64,000 nucleotides of DNA from Candidatus Krumholzibacteriia bacterium. GTDB lineage: Bacteria > Krumholzibacteriota > Krumholzibacteriia > LZORAL124-64-63. Numbering within the stretch: position 1 is the first letter of the stretch; each line of letters begins with the position of its first letter. Where the stretch lies: NCBI GenBank assembly GCA_016744705.1, contig JADGDU010000013.1, positions 1-64,000 on the forward strand. Reading direction: 5' to 3'. Below, one piece after another: positions 16,326 to 25,050 of the stretch. The translations under genes were made by a program, and so were the position numbers. A model generated the notes under the pieces. The model ran no database searches. It was not told the origin of the DNA and saw only the letters and a program-made list of their open reading frames with translations.

Positions 16326-17114
16326 GTGCCTCTGGAAATTTTCCACAAAACCCACTGGACCGAAATCACTCTCAACCAGCCCCCCCGCAATGTGCTGGAT
16401 CGAGAAATGCTCGAAGCTCTGGTATCGGCCCTGGACGATCTGGCTCAAAACGGTGCGCCTCTTTTGCTGCTGCGATCCGAGGGCCGGCACTTCTCCACAG
16501 GTTACAGCATCGGTGACATTCCCGAAGAGATTTTCCATCGTGATTCTTCGGTGCGCGCTTCCAGTCCTTTCGAAAAAACCATGGAAAGTCTCATCAATTA
16601 TCCATCACCCATTGTGGCCGCCGTTCAAGGCGATGCCTACGGAGGGGCGGTGGAGCTGCTGGCCTGCACTGATCTGCGGGTGGCCGCTGGCCATGTGCGC
16701 CTGGGGGTGCCTCCCGTGAGGTTGGGTCTGGTGTACAGTCACACCGGATTGCGCCGCATGATTCGCAGTTTTGGCTCGCCTCTGGTGCGGGAAATGTTAC
16801 TTACGGGGGAAGCCATCAGCGCGGAGCGGGCCTGGCACACAGGTTTTTTCTGCCGCATGGTGGAGCCGGATGAATTGCTGCCTGTAACTGAAGGGATTTT
16901 GGAGGGGATGAGCCACGGGGGGCCCCAGGCTTTGCGGGGTACCCGGCGCATTTTGAACTTAATGGAAGAGACGGAAGTTTTACCGGAAGAATCGCTGGTG
17001 GAGATTGCTCGTTTACGGCATGAGTCCTGGTCGGGTGAGGAGTTCATCAAGGCTCGGGATGCTTTCATGAACAAGCAACCTTCACCCTTCAGAACCGAGA
17101 TCGAATCTGACTAG
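16326..17114 (+). CDS. Enoyl-CoA hydratase/isomerase (crotonase) family protein
   Basis: A 262-aa crotonase-fold enzyme acting on acyl-CoA thioesters. Oxyanion-hole segments are visible: HFSTGYSIGD and VQGDAYGGAVELLACTDLRVAA. The first catalytic Glu position is filled (GGAVEL), but the second, normally in a PE..LG loop, reads PPVRLGLV with Val/Arg. It may therefore be an isomerase or decarboxylase rather than a hydratase. The start is GTG 16326, with AAGGA 7 nt upstream. The stop TAG at 17112-17114 overlaps the stop codon of the convergent gene, leaving no room for a terminator. Confidence 0.82.
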   Translation: MPLEIFHKTHWTEITLNQPPRNVLDREMLEALVSALDDLAQNGAPLLLLRSEGRHFSTGYSIGDIPEEIFHRDSSVRASSPFEKTMESLINYPSPIVAAVQGDAYGGAVELLACTDLRVAAGHVRLGVPPVRLGLVYSHTGLRRMIRSFGSPLVREMLLTGEAISAERAWHTGFFCRMVEPDELLPVTEGILEGMSHGGPQALRGTRRILNLMEETEVLPEESLVEIARLRHESWSGEEFIKARDAFMNKQPSPFRTEIESD

Positions 17115-18400
17115 AAGTTAAAGTGGTCCATGAACTCAAAGACCCACTCACCCTCGCGAGTTTTGGCAGCCTCAAAGCGCAACTGCATCCGGTCGATGTT
17201 GATATGAGCGCCGCCTCCCCAGCTCTGTAACGCGCGCCCCGGATCCAAGCCGTCGTACCAGGCATCACCCGCGTCTGCAAAAGCATGCAAACCAAATCCC
17301 ACCATCTCGCCTTTGGCGGAAATGGGCATCATGAAAATGGGTATACGGTATTCAGCGGTCAGCAGGTAACCTTCGTCGCCCTCCAGCCCCCCAAAGCGAT
17401 AGCCCCGGATGGTTTCGGGCCCACCAAAGAAGAGCGTATTATCCAAATGCGTGGGGCCATCAGTGCGGCGTCCCCAGGCACGCAGGGCCAGCACATGTTT
17501 GCCGATGGGCACGGGAGCAAATAGGCGCACATCACCGGTGGTTTCTGTGTAGGAGTCAAACTGATCACTGGCCCAATGCTGGGCCTGAAATTCCACATAG
17601 ATTCCGCTTGAGGGGTACCAGGGATTGTTGCGACTATCGAAGCCCACAGCTCCGCGGGAAGCCAGGTGCGCCACCATTCCGCTTTGGTGTAAAACGGATT
17701 CGCCGCTGGTGGGATCATCCCAATAGTAGTCGTCGCGGTAGGTGTTTTGACCGTAGTTGAGTCCTGCTGATGCATAAAATGAACCCAGAAAATTCCAGCG
17801 GATTTGGGCATCGGCGGTGCCCAGTTTCTGGTCTGTGGGACGGAAGACGAAGTTTGATTTCTCGCCCAACAGGGCCAGTTTCATTTCCAGCCCCCGTACC
17901 CCAAACATCCAGGGTTTGGTCCAGGCGACATTGCCGCGCTGGATATAAAGAGCCGCCAGATCCACTCGCAGGGTTTCACCCTTGCCCCGCAAGTTGTTCT
18001 CTTCAATCCAGGCGCCAAACATGTATTTGTGGCGACGGCTATATTGCACCAGAGGGGCGTAGGCCGTGGTCATGTCTTCTTCCACGTACACATTCAGCAC
18101 CACGCCATCATCGCCGCTGTCATCGAATTCCATGTCGACAAAAGCGAAGTAGCCAATGTCTTCCATTTTGATCCAAACCAGATCCATCATTTCGCGGTCG
18201 AACACCTGTCCGATGTGAAGGCCCATCTCATTGAGAATCAGGTCACGGTCTGTGCGGTCGTTGCCTTCGATGATGATCTCTTTGAGGGCCAGGCTTTCTC
18301 CGGACTCGGGCCCATCACCAAAAACAGCCAGGGCGGAACCGGGAAGGGCCATGAGAATCAAAAAAATGAAGAGAGAAATTTTTGGGAGCGAATACAGCAT
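17111..18400 (-). CDS. Omp85/BamA-TamA-family outer-membrane protein
   Basis: About 429 aa. A signal peptide (MLYSLPKISLFIFLILMALP, then GSALA) is followed by one POTRA-like domain (LKEIIIEGNDRTDRDLILNEMG) and a beta-barrel. FFGGPETIRGYRFGGLEG followed by YLLTAEYRIP matches the conserved Omp85 barrel motif, and the last residue is Phe, as in barrel proteins. It is much shorter than BamA, with a single recognisable POTRA, so a specialised translocase or assembly factor is likelier than the essential BamA. ATG 18400 is preferred; a longer reading frame upstream would bury the signal peptide. It lies 60 bp after an unknown gene pair on the same strand. Confidence 0.82.
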   Translation of the reverse strand: MLYSLPKISLFIFLILMALPGSALAVFGDGPESGESLALKEIIIEGNDRTDRDLILNEMGLHIGQVFDREMMDLVWIKMEDIGYFAFVDMEFDDSGDDGVVLNVYVEEDMTTAYAPLVQYSRRHKYMFGAWIEENNLRGKGETLRVDLAALYIQRGNVAWTKPWMFGVRGLEMKLALLGEKSNFVFRPTDQKLGTADAQIRWNFLGSFYASAGLNYGQNTYRDDYYWDDPTSGESVLHQSGMVAHLASRGAVGFDSRNNPWYPSSGIYVEFQAQHWASDQFDSYTETTGDVRLFAPVPIGKHVLALRAWGRRTDGPTHLDNTLFFGGPETIRGYRFGGLEGDEGYLLTAEYRIPIFMMPISAKGEMVGFGLHAFADAGDAWYDGLDPGRALQSWGGGAHINIDRMQLRFEAAKTREGEWVFEFMDHFNF

Positions 18401-18459
18401 GGAAATCGCTTTCAGGACGGGTGCAATAATGCCCCGGGCAAACCCGGAGCCGCTACCCT

Positions 18460-19155
18460 CTAAGTATGAAGCAAGTCCGCAGATTGTCCAGCAGTCTGAT
18501 CGGTGCTGTTTTCCACTGGGGGAGCAGCGGTGTAAGCGGCCAGAGAAACGCAATACAGACCATGTTCGGATAAATACTCATCCAACTGGTGGGCGCCAAG
18601 CATCATCAGAGAAGATTGCAGGCCGCCAGGATGGTTACAGGCCGTTGCGGTGAGGTCTTGGAGCAATTCTTTGAAGGCGCTGTTTACCAAGGGCCTAAGG
18701 CAATCGTTAATGTCTTCTGGGGACCACTTTTCAAGTTTCCTCAATACCCGTTGATAAAAGCGGGCCGGTTTTTCGATGCGCACGGAGCATTGGCCGATGA
18801 CGGGGGTGCCCCCTGCGGCGGTGAATCCCTGGGCACTTTCTGTGGTCCAGCGGAAATCGATGCTTTTTTCGGTGGTCAGGAAAAAGAGGTGGCTGTCAGT
18901 TTTTATCTGTTCTTTTTGTTCACCGATATCCAGATGATGAGCTCCGTCCAGGTACAAGGCTTTCAAGGCTCCATCTCGGACGAGCAGACCGTACTGGCCC
19001 ATTTCCAGATTTAGGGATATGCGCTGGCCTCGAAGGAATTCCATATCCAACGGACCCTGGACCATGGGGCCATCGGCTTCCATGCTCCATTGGAATTTCT
19101 CAGTGCGCAAAGGCAGCGCGCCCCAATTTCGTCCATGTCCCAACCCGGGGCTCAC
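18460..19155 (-). CDS. Unknown protein, possibly SPFH-like
   Basis: A 231-aa cytoplasmic protein with no signal peptide or membrane segment. The start is GTG 19155: GGAGG lies 6 nt upstream, and GTGA overlaps the stop of the preceding gene. The first half is beta-rich (LNLEMGQYGLLVRDGALKAL, then YLDGAHHLDIG); a later PVIGQCSVRIEKPARFYQRV stretch and the helical tail resemble SPFH/virion-core-like proteins. That resemblance is weak and from memory. Confidence 0.6.
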   Translation of the reverse strand: MSPGLGHGRNWGALPLRTEKFQWSMEADGPMVQGPLDMEFLRGQRISLNLEMGQYGLLVRDGALKALYLDGAHHLDIGEQKEQIKTDSHLFFLTTEKSIDFRWTTESAQGFTAAGGTPVIGQCSVRIEKPARFYQRVLRKLEKWSPEDINDCLRPLVNSAFKELLQDLTATACNHPGGLQSSLMMLGAHQLDEYLSEHGLYCVSLAAYTAAPPVENSTDQTAGQSADLLHT

Positions 19156-19679
19156 GCCGAGCCTCCGTAGGTGAACTCCGATTCCCAACCAAGGCCTAAC
19201 AGATAATTCCGTTCTTCTGTCATTTCGCTGAAGGCAGCCAGGTCGTGGCTCAGCAGTCCCGCTTCATTTTTAAACCAAGCGGCTGCGGGAACATCCACAC
19301 CCAGGTTCCGGACCATCATCATGGCTTTTTCAATCATCAATATGAGCCGGATGTCCAGTTCTTCCAATTCGGCAATGGTGGCGTGGCAATCGCCCACCAG
19401 GCAGACATGGCCTTCTCGGTCGAGACGCCGGAAGATCATGCCGATGCGGTCGATCAAGGCATCGATGAAGCGTTCCTGATCTGTGTCCAGGAGGGTGCTT
19501 TTCTTTTCCAGAATGTTGAGCAGATGATCGCCGCACTCTTTCAGCATCAAACCCATGGCCCGTCGATATGAGCGTTCCGCCAGGGCGGCTTCTTCATCAG
19601 ATCGGTAATGGTTGTATTCCGGCATTCTTTCCATGAGAAAAGATAATTCCGGGCAGCTGATTTGGGCTGTTGTCATCAT
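19152..19679 (-). CDS. Unknown helical cytoplasmic protein
   Basis: A 175-aa protein, almost wholly helical by composition, rich in Leu, Glu, Met and Ile, with no membrane segment. It has no motif I recognise. CGGAGAG precedes the ATG. Its TGA stop overlaps the GTG start of the downstream gene, so the two products are probably made in fixed proportion and may interact. Confidence 0.6.
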   Translation of the reverse strand: MMTTAQISCPELSFLMERMPEYNHYRSDEEAALAERSYRRAMGLMLKECGDHLLNILEKKSTLLDTDQERFIDALIDRIGMIFRRLDREGHVCLVGDCHATIAELEELDIRLILMIEKAMMMVRNLGVDVPAAAWFKNEAGLLSHDLAAFSEMTEERNYLLGLGWESEFTYGGSA

Positions 19680-20011
19680 GTCGCTCTCCGAATGGCTGTT
19701 GATTCATTCTGTGTTTTTCGATCACCCTCAGGCATTGCGGGATGCCCGGTCAGGTGGTTGTAATCATAAGAAACGGCAAGGAACATTCCGCAGTCCGGAA
19801 GAGTTGGGAGAAAGATTCAGGCAAACAGGGTTATGGCTGGAAATTACAGGGAAGAGAGGGAGATGGGGCACTTTGAGATGATATTGGCGAGATCGAGTGA
19901 TTTGGAAAAACCAGAAAGACACGTGGCAAATCGCAACAAAACCCATTAAATGTTGAAAAAATGCAAGGCCGGTGTTTCCACCAGCCCTGCAGTCACGAAA
20001 CTGCCCTATGG

Positions 20012-20920
20012 TCAACCCTCCCAGGCGACAACGGGATTAGATAGCTTTCCCAAGCCTTGTATCTCAACGGTGATAGTGTCCCCGGGCTTGAGGAAGACCT
20101 TGGGATCCCGGAAGACGCCCACACCACCAGGAGTGCCTGTGGAGATGATATCGCCCGGAAGCAGGGATATGGTCCGGCTGATATAGGCGATCAACTCATC
20201 TACGGGAAAGATGAGCTGATCGGTATTACTGGTCTGCATCAGAGTATTGTTCCAATGGCAGGTGATGTTCAGGCCTGTGGCAAAGTTGGGCAACTCGTCG
20301 GGAGTGACGATCCATGGGCCACAGGGCCCACTGGTGTCCATGCTTTTGCCCCGGAAGAATTGACGGTCCGAATACTGGGCTTCGCGATCGCTGATATCAT
20401 TAAAGCAGGTATAGCCGGCAATGTGCTGGAGAGCATCTTCCCGGGCAATGGCCCGGCCGGCTTTGCCGATGACTACTGCCAATTCAGCCTCTGCGTCTAC
20501 CTGGGCGCACTCTGGCGGCAGGGCGATGGGTCCGCCGGGAATCTGCAGGCAGCTGCTGGCCTTGCTGAACAACAATGGGCGTTCGGGAAGGGTTTTGTTC
20601 TGCTCTTCCGCATGATCCCGATAGTTCAGCCCCACGGCAATGATTTTTGAAGGCAGAATGATGGGACTGAGCAGCTCGACCTTGTTTAGGTCCAGGAAAG
20701 GCAAGGCCAGGTCGCTGCCTTGAAGACGTGCTTTTTCTACGTCTCCCAGTTGGTCTTTGAACTGAAGGTGAATTTCGTGGACCCGTTCCAGGTTTGGTAG
20801 CAGGGCGTGCCAGTTACCGGGCAGGGAAGGATCGGCCGACAGCAGGTCAATGCCGACGGTTTCGCTCAGAGCCAGGCCGCAACGCGGTCCAGGCCCCTGC
20901 GTGTAGGATATAAGTTTCAT
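20012..20920 (-). CDS. Fumarylacetoacetate hydrolase (FAH) family protein
   Basis: A 302-aa metal-dependent hydrolase or decarboxylase of the FAH superfamily. The family pattern is complete: KIIAVGLNYRDHAEEQN, the metal-binding DAEAELAVVIG, GYTCFNDISDREAQ, GKSMDTSGPCGPW and IISTGTPGGVGVF. The length fits the ureidoglycolate-lyase/acylpyruvase branch (about 280-300 aa) rather than true FAH (about 420). The substrate cannot be told. The upstream hsp20 terminator separates it from hsp20. Confidence 0.9.
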   Translation of the reverse strand: MKLISYTQGPGPRCGLALSETVGIDLLSADPSLPGNWHALLPNLERVHEIHLQFKDQLGDVEKARLQGSDLALPFLDLNKVELLSPIILPSKIIAVGLNYRDHAEEQNKTLPERPLLFSKASSCLQIPGGPIALPPECAQVDAEAELAVVIGKAGRAIAREDALQHIAGYTCFNDISDREAQYSDRQFFRGKSMDTSGPCGPWIVTPDELPNFATGLNITCHWNNTLMQTSNTDQLIFPVDELIAYISRTISLLPGDIISTGTPGGVGVFRDPKVFLKPGDTITVEIQGLGKLSNPVVAWEG

Positions 20921-20954
20921 GGGGATATTATGGCAAAATTTCGAAACTCTTCAA

Positions 20955-20990
20955 TAAAAAAGCGCACCGGGAACTTGTCCCGGTGCGCTA
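20955..20990 (-). terminator. Terminator of hsp20
   Basis: AGCGCACCGGGA (20961-20972) and TCCCGGTGCGCT (20978-20989) form a perfect 12-bp stem with a 5-nt loop. On the minus strand TTTTTTATTG follows. Confidence 0.92.
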
Positions 20991-20997
20991 TGGGTTG

Positions 20998-21396
20998 TTA
21001 TTTCACTTCAATGCGTCGGGGCAGGCTCTGTTTGCTCTTGGGCAAAGTCAGCATCAGGACGCCATTTTCAAAGGTGGCTTCGATGCTGGATCCGTCCACG
21101 CCATTGCCCAGGTTAAAGGTGCGCTCAAAATCGGCTTTGGCTGCCCGTTCATGACGAACCAGTGCAAATCCTTCGGGAACTTCAGTTTCCCGTTTGGCTT
21201 TCACGCTGAGGGTCATGTTTTCCAGGCTGATGTCCAAATCTTCCTGCTTTACTCCAGGTAAATCCAGGGTGACACGGAATTCGGTGGCCCCTTCCATGAC
21301 ATCGGCCCGAGGGCTGCGTCCGCAGGCAAACTGGTTGGCGTCGCGGTGGTTCATGGCGGCGTTGATGACTTGAGTCATAGGGAATGCGGTATTCAT
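20998..21396 (-). CDS. Small heat-shock protein, Hsp20/alpha-crystallin
   Basis: A 132-aa ATP-independent holdase chaperone. The alpha-crystallin domain spans about 26-130: FRVTLDLPGVKQEDLDISLE, a FERTFNLG strand, then the conserved ATFENGVLMLTLPK with the A.x.n.GVL signature. The C-terminal tail is very short and lacks an IxI motif. AGGAGG precedes the ATG. It has its own terminator. Confidence 0.93.
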   Translation of the reverse strand: MNTAFPMTQVINAAMNHRDANQFACGRSPRADVMEGATEFRVTLDLPGVKQEDLDISLENMTLSVKAKRETEVPEGFALVRHERAAKADFERTFNLGNGVDGSSIEATFENGVLMLTLPKSKQSLPRRIEVK

Positions 21397-21556
21397 TTCT
21401 GGTCCTCCTGGACGTCGTGTGGTATGAGTGGGCCAAGTTTTTCAGCCTCGTCGTTTATGTACTCATGGACCCACTTACAAGGGCTGTGCCCTCAAGGGGA
21501 AGTTTTTGCGGAAATTTTGCAATTCAAATAATGACAATGGTTTAAGGTTGTTTTTG

Positions 21557-23341
21557 ATGATGCCCCTGCAGAGCGTCTGGTCCAGGTTAGACGGATTCAT
21601 GACACAGTGGGTCTGTCAAAACGGCAGAAGTGGCGTGCTCTTTGTCTGTTTTGTCATGACGGTGGGGCTTCTTGTTTCCCACGCCCCTCTAGCCTATGGC
21701 CAATCTGGGCCGCTGGTTGTCGGGGAAATCGAAATCATCCGCAACAGCATCTTTAGTGAGGCGGAAACTGATAGCACCTTTGGGGCCCTCGCTCTGGTGC
21801 GCAGAACCATGAACAACCTCCACGTCAATACCCGGGAATATGTGATTCGCAAAGAGCTGCTCTTCACCGGGGGAGAGCTGTACCGCCCCGCTCTTCTGGA
21901 TGAAACCGAACGCAATTTGAGGGAGTTGGGTTTTCTGAATCAGATCCGGGTCACTGCGGTGGATACGACCGCCGATGGTCGGGTGAACGTGCGGGTAGAG
22001 GTGCGCGACTCCTGGTCTTTGAAAACTAACCTGACATATTCCCGTTCGGCTTCGGGTGATACCCGCTGGAATGTTTCCCTTTCTGAAGTGAATTTTCTGG
22101 GCCAGGCCCTGACCATGGGTGCGGGCATGGGGGCCGATGAGAATAGCTCTTTTCACAGTGTCTGGTTTCGCAAACGCCGGGTGACCAAGGCTGGACTGGA
22201 AGTGGGGGTTGATTATTCCCAACGGGAAGACGGCCACTACCGAAATATATTTATCAGCCGTCCTTTTTATGCCCTTGGCGATCGCTTGAGTCTGGAAACC
22301 CGCGCCTGGGATTCTCTGGGTGATGTGCGGTATTTTTTGAGCAACGCAGGACCTGCAGGGGCCGATCCCACCGCTGAGGAAAGCCTCTATGTGCTTCTTC
22401 CCAAACACCAGAAACAATTGGAAATCAGTTCTCTGGTGCGGCTATCTCCCCAGAACGAAGGCCGGGTGTGGCGTCTGGGCGTGGGGCTGGAAATCAAAGA
22501 CAGTGAGATGGATGTGGGACGGCAATCCGGCTGGGTTCTTTCTGATGACCGGGAAGTGAGCTTGGATTATCTGACGGAGCCATATGACCCTTTTGCCCGA
22601 GAGCAGGGTGTCACTGTTTATCCTTTTATTTGGCTGCGCACCCAAGGCCGAACCTGGACCGAAGCTAATTACGTCTTGCAGTACGGCCCCACGGAAGACA
22701 TCCCCATGGATTGGAGTTTGAGTTTAAAGTCGGGGCCCACGGGATCGTCTCTGGGCTCCACAACCGGGTTTGGGGGTTCTTCTTGGCGCAGCGAATTGGT
22801 GGCCACTAAATGGATGGGCCTGGGGCCCGGGTTGCTCATGGTCCAGGGCTTTGGCGAGGGCCAGTGGGGTGCTGAAGGCAACGGGTACCACCGGTTCAAT
22901 ATGCACTCCGGCTGGTTGTTCAGCACAGGCGCGGAACGCAGCCCTTGGTTGACTCGGTTGATTGCAGAAGTGGGACATGGCGAAAATTTGACCGGCGAAA
23001 AGGCCCTGCTGCTGGGTTTGAATCGGGGATTGAGAACCCTGGATTTCGATGGCATGGCTGGCGACCGCCTGGTGCGTTGGAATGTGGAACAGGGAAAGGT
23101 CATGCCTTGGGAAGTTTTGGGTATGGCTCACCTGGGGTTTGCGGCTTTCTACAGTGGAGGCTGCGCCTGGTGGGATGATGAAAGCCGCAGTCTGCAAGAC
23201 GCCAGACATGAGGTGGGACTGGGGCTGCGTCTTGGACCCACCCGGTCAGCCAATGCGCTGACCAGCAAACTGGATTTGAGTTGGGCTCTTGATGGATCCC
23301 GTGGACCAGTGTTCACGGCTGCCACTCGAGGATTTTTCTAA
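21557..23341 (+). CDS. POTRA-containing outer-membrane protein
   Basis: About 594 aa. A hydrophobic signal segment (GVLFVCFVMTVGLLVSHAPL) ending near AYG is followed by a POTRA-type domain (REYVIRKELLFTGGELYRPA, LLDETERNLRELGFLNQIRV), then a long barrel-like region with alternating polar and aromatic residues, ending in GFF. The barrel strands match Omp85-like proteins only loosely. The start is uncertain: ATG 21557 and ATG 21599 both place the signal peptide near the N-terminus; neither has a strong ribosome site. The flippase gene follows 15 bp later, so the two may share a transcript. Confidence 0.7.
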   Translation: MMPLQSVWSRLDGFMTQWVCQNGRSGVLFVCFVMTVGLLVSHAPLAYGQSGPLVVGEIEIIRNSIFSEAETDSTFGALALVRRTMNNLHVNTREYVIRKELLFTGGELYRPALLDETERNLRELGFLNQIRVTAVDTTADGRVNVRVEVRDSWSLKTNLTYSRSASGDTRWNVSLSEVNFLGQALTMGAGMGADENSSFHSVWFRKRRVTKAGLEVGVDYSQREDGHYRNIFISRPFYALGDRLSLETRAWDSLGDVRYFLSNAGPAGADPTAEESLYVLLPKHQKQLEISSLVRLSPQNEGRVWRLGVGLEIKDSEMDVGRQSGWVLSDDREVSLDYLTEPYDPFAREQGVTVYPFIWLRTQGRTWTEANYVLQYGPTEDIPMDWSLSLKSGPTGSSLGSTTGFGGSSWRSELVATKWMGLGPGLLMVQGFGEGQWGAEGNGYHRFNMHSGWLFSTGAERSPWLTRLIAEVGHGENLTGEKALLLGLNRGLRTLDFDGMAGDRLVRWNVEQGKVMPWEVLGMAHLGFAAFYSGGCAWWDDESRSLQDARHEVGLGLRLGPTRSANALTSKLDLSWALDGSRGPVFTAATRGFF

Positions 23342-23356
23342 AAGAGAGTACTGCCT

Positions 23357-24847
23357 TTGGGCGCATCAAAGAACATTGCTAAAAATACAATCCTGCTGGC
23401 GGTCGGGCTCTATTCCGGCCGTCTGTTGGCTCTCTTTCTGCGCAAAAAGATGACCCACATTCTGGGGCCCGAAGGCATCGGGATCTGGACTTTTGCTCTG
23501 AGTATCGCGGGCATCATGCAGACGGTTTCCAACTTTGGCTTGGGCAATTTGCTGACCCGGGAAATAGCCAAAGCCCGAGCCATGACCTTACCCCTGTTCT
23601 GGACGACGCTGAAGGTGCGCTGGTTGGTGGGTGCCATTTGCTACGCCTTCCTGTTAGGGTTTGCCCAAATTTCAGGATGGGAAGCTCTGGACAAAACAGT
23701 GGTGCTGCTCATGGGGCTGGCCATTTTTATTGAAGGCACTGGTTTGGCCTGTGATGCCGTGTTGCAAGCCCATGAAAAAGTTCAGTATCAAAGTTTGGCC
23801 CAGGTGGCATCGGCGTTGCTTTATTTTGGTTTGGGCTGGTGGTGGCTGGATGCGGGATATGGCATCGTGGGGCTTGTGTGGGCCAACCTGGCAAGCCGGG
23901 TCATTCGCCTGATGGTTATGGTGCCACTGATGCTGCGCTACACTGGGCCCTGGAAACGCGAGGGAGGCGGCGGGTCCGTGAACATGGCCAGCCTCATGCG
24001 TATGGGAATTCCAATTTTCCTGGCGACAACCTTTGCCACCATCTACAGCCAGATCGATTCCGTGATGCTCAAAAATATGGTGGGCAATGAGGCTAACGGA
24101 ATTTATGGGCAGGGGCGGCAAGCCCTGAATATTCTCGTGATGCTACCCGGTCTTTTTGGATTGGCGTTTTTTCCTTCCATGGCCCGTTATGGCCAAAAGT
24201 CTCCCGCCGATGCAGCCCGCTTGGGCGAGCGCGCCCTGCGCTTTATTCTGGTGGGCATTGTGCCCGTCACTTTGCTGGTCATGTTTCTGGCAGAACCCAT
24301 CATCCACTGGTTCGAGGACAGCACTCGTTTTGACGATTCTATCAAAGTGATGAAAATTGGCATCTGGGGTTTACCCCTGCACGCCATCGCCGTGGTGCTG
24401 AACCGTTTGCTGATGACCGCCGAACGGGAAAAGCATTTTATCGTCATTGGCCTGGTGCCCATGGTGGTGAACTTTGGTTTGAACCTGGTTCTGATTCCTC
24501 GCTACAGTTACTTCGGCGCGGCCTACGCTACGGTGATCAGTCTGATGCTGAGTGCGGGTATGCATTACGTTTTCCTGCGGGGCACTCCCTTCTTGCCTCA
24601 TTTGCGCCGGGCGGTGCTGGGTCCCCTGGCCGCAGCCGGTATCACCTGGGCCTTAACTGCTGCCGTGATGTGGGTGGTGGCACCCTCCTGGAATGTGGGA
24701 TGGCAGGGACTGCCTCTGCACTTGGGTTGGGGGCCTTTTTTGGCCACTTCGGTGTTGATGTTAGGGTTGTACCCGATCATGCTGTGGTTTGGTCGGGTCA
24801 TTAGAGCGGACGATTTAAAACTCTTAAATGAGTTGAAACGAAGATAG
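23357..24847 (+). CDS. Polysaccharide/lipid-linked-glycan flippase (MOP superfamily)
   Basis: A 496-aa polytopic inner-membrane protein with about 12-14 hydrophobic segments. The N-terminal KNIAKNTILLAVGLYSGRLL and ILGPEGIGIWTFALSIAGIM are typical of Wzx-like MOP exporters; ATTFATIYSQIDSVMLKNMV and EANGIYGQGRQAL are also characteristic. It should move a lipid-linked sugar across the inner membrane. The start is TTG 23357, preceded by AAAGAGAG. No glycosyltransferase lies nearby. Confidence 0.88.
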   Translation: MGASKNIAKNTILLAVGLYSGRLLALFLRKKMTHILGPEGIGIWTFALSIAGIMQTVSNFGLGNLLTREIAKARAMTLPLFWTTLKVRWLVGAICYAFLLGFAQISGWEALDKTVVLLMGLAIFIEGTGLACDAVLQAHEKVQYQSLAQVASALLYFGLGWWWLDAGYGIVGLVWANLASRVIRLMVMVPLMLRYTGPWKREGGGGSVNMASLMRMGIPIFLATTFATIYSQIDSVMLKNMVGNEANGIYGQGRQALNILVMLPGLFGLAFFPSMARYGQKSPADAARLGERALRFILVGIVPVTLLVMFLAEPIIHWFEDSTRFDDSIKVMKIGIWGLPLHAIAVVLNRLLMTAEREKHFIVIGLVPMVVNFGLNLVLIPRYSYFGAAYATVISLMLSAGMHYVFLRGTPFLPHLRRAVLGPLAAAGITWALTAAVMWVVAPSWNVGWQGLPLHLGWGPFLATSVLMLGLYPIMLWFGRVIRADDLKLLNELKRR

Positions 24848-24956
24848 CCAGTGTGCCAATAAGGTGGCGCCCACGGTGGCAAATGTGTTAACCCTAAGTC
24901 CTATTAAAACAGGGTGTTTTGGGTTTTCTCTATGGTTAAAATTGTAATTTCTCCGT

Positions 24957-24982
24957 TAAGTGTTTTCTGTATGTGTCGATAA
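24957..24982 (+). promoter_or_regulatory. Possible flagellar/chemotaxis (sigma-28-like) promoter
   Basis: TAAG (24957-24960), 14 bp, then GTCGATAA (24975-24982) resembles TAAA-N15-GCCGATAA with one short spacer base and two mismatches. It lies about 70 bp before a chemoreceptor gene, which gives it some weight. Confidence 0.25.
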
Positions 24983-25050
24983 GTTGAATTATTAGGTTCA
25001 ATGATGTCGGGTATGGTGCCTGATGGGACATTTTATGGTGGAGGATTGCG

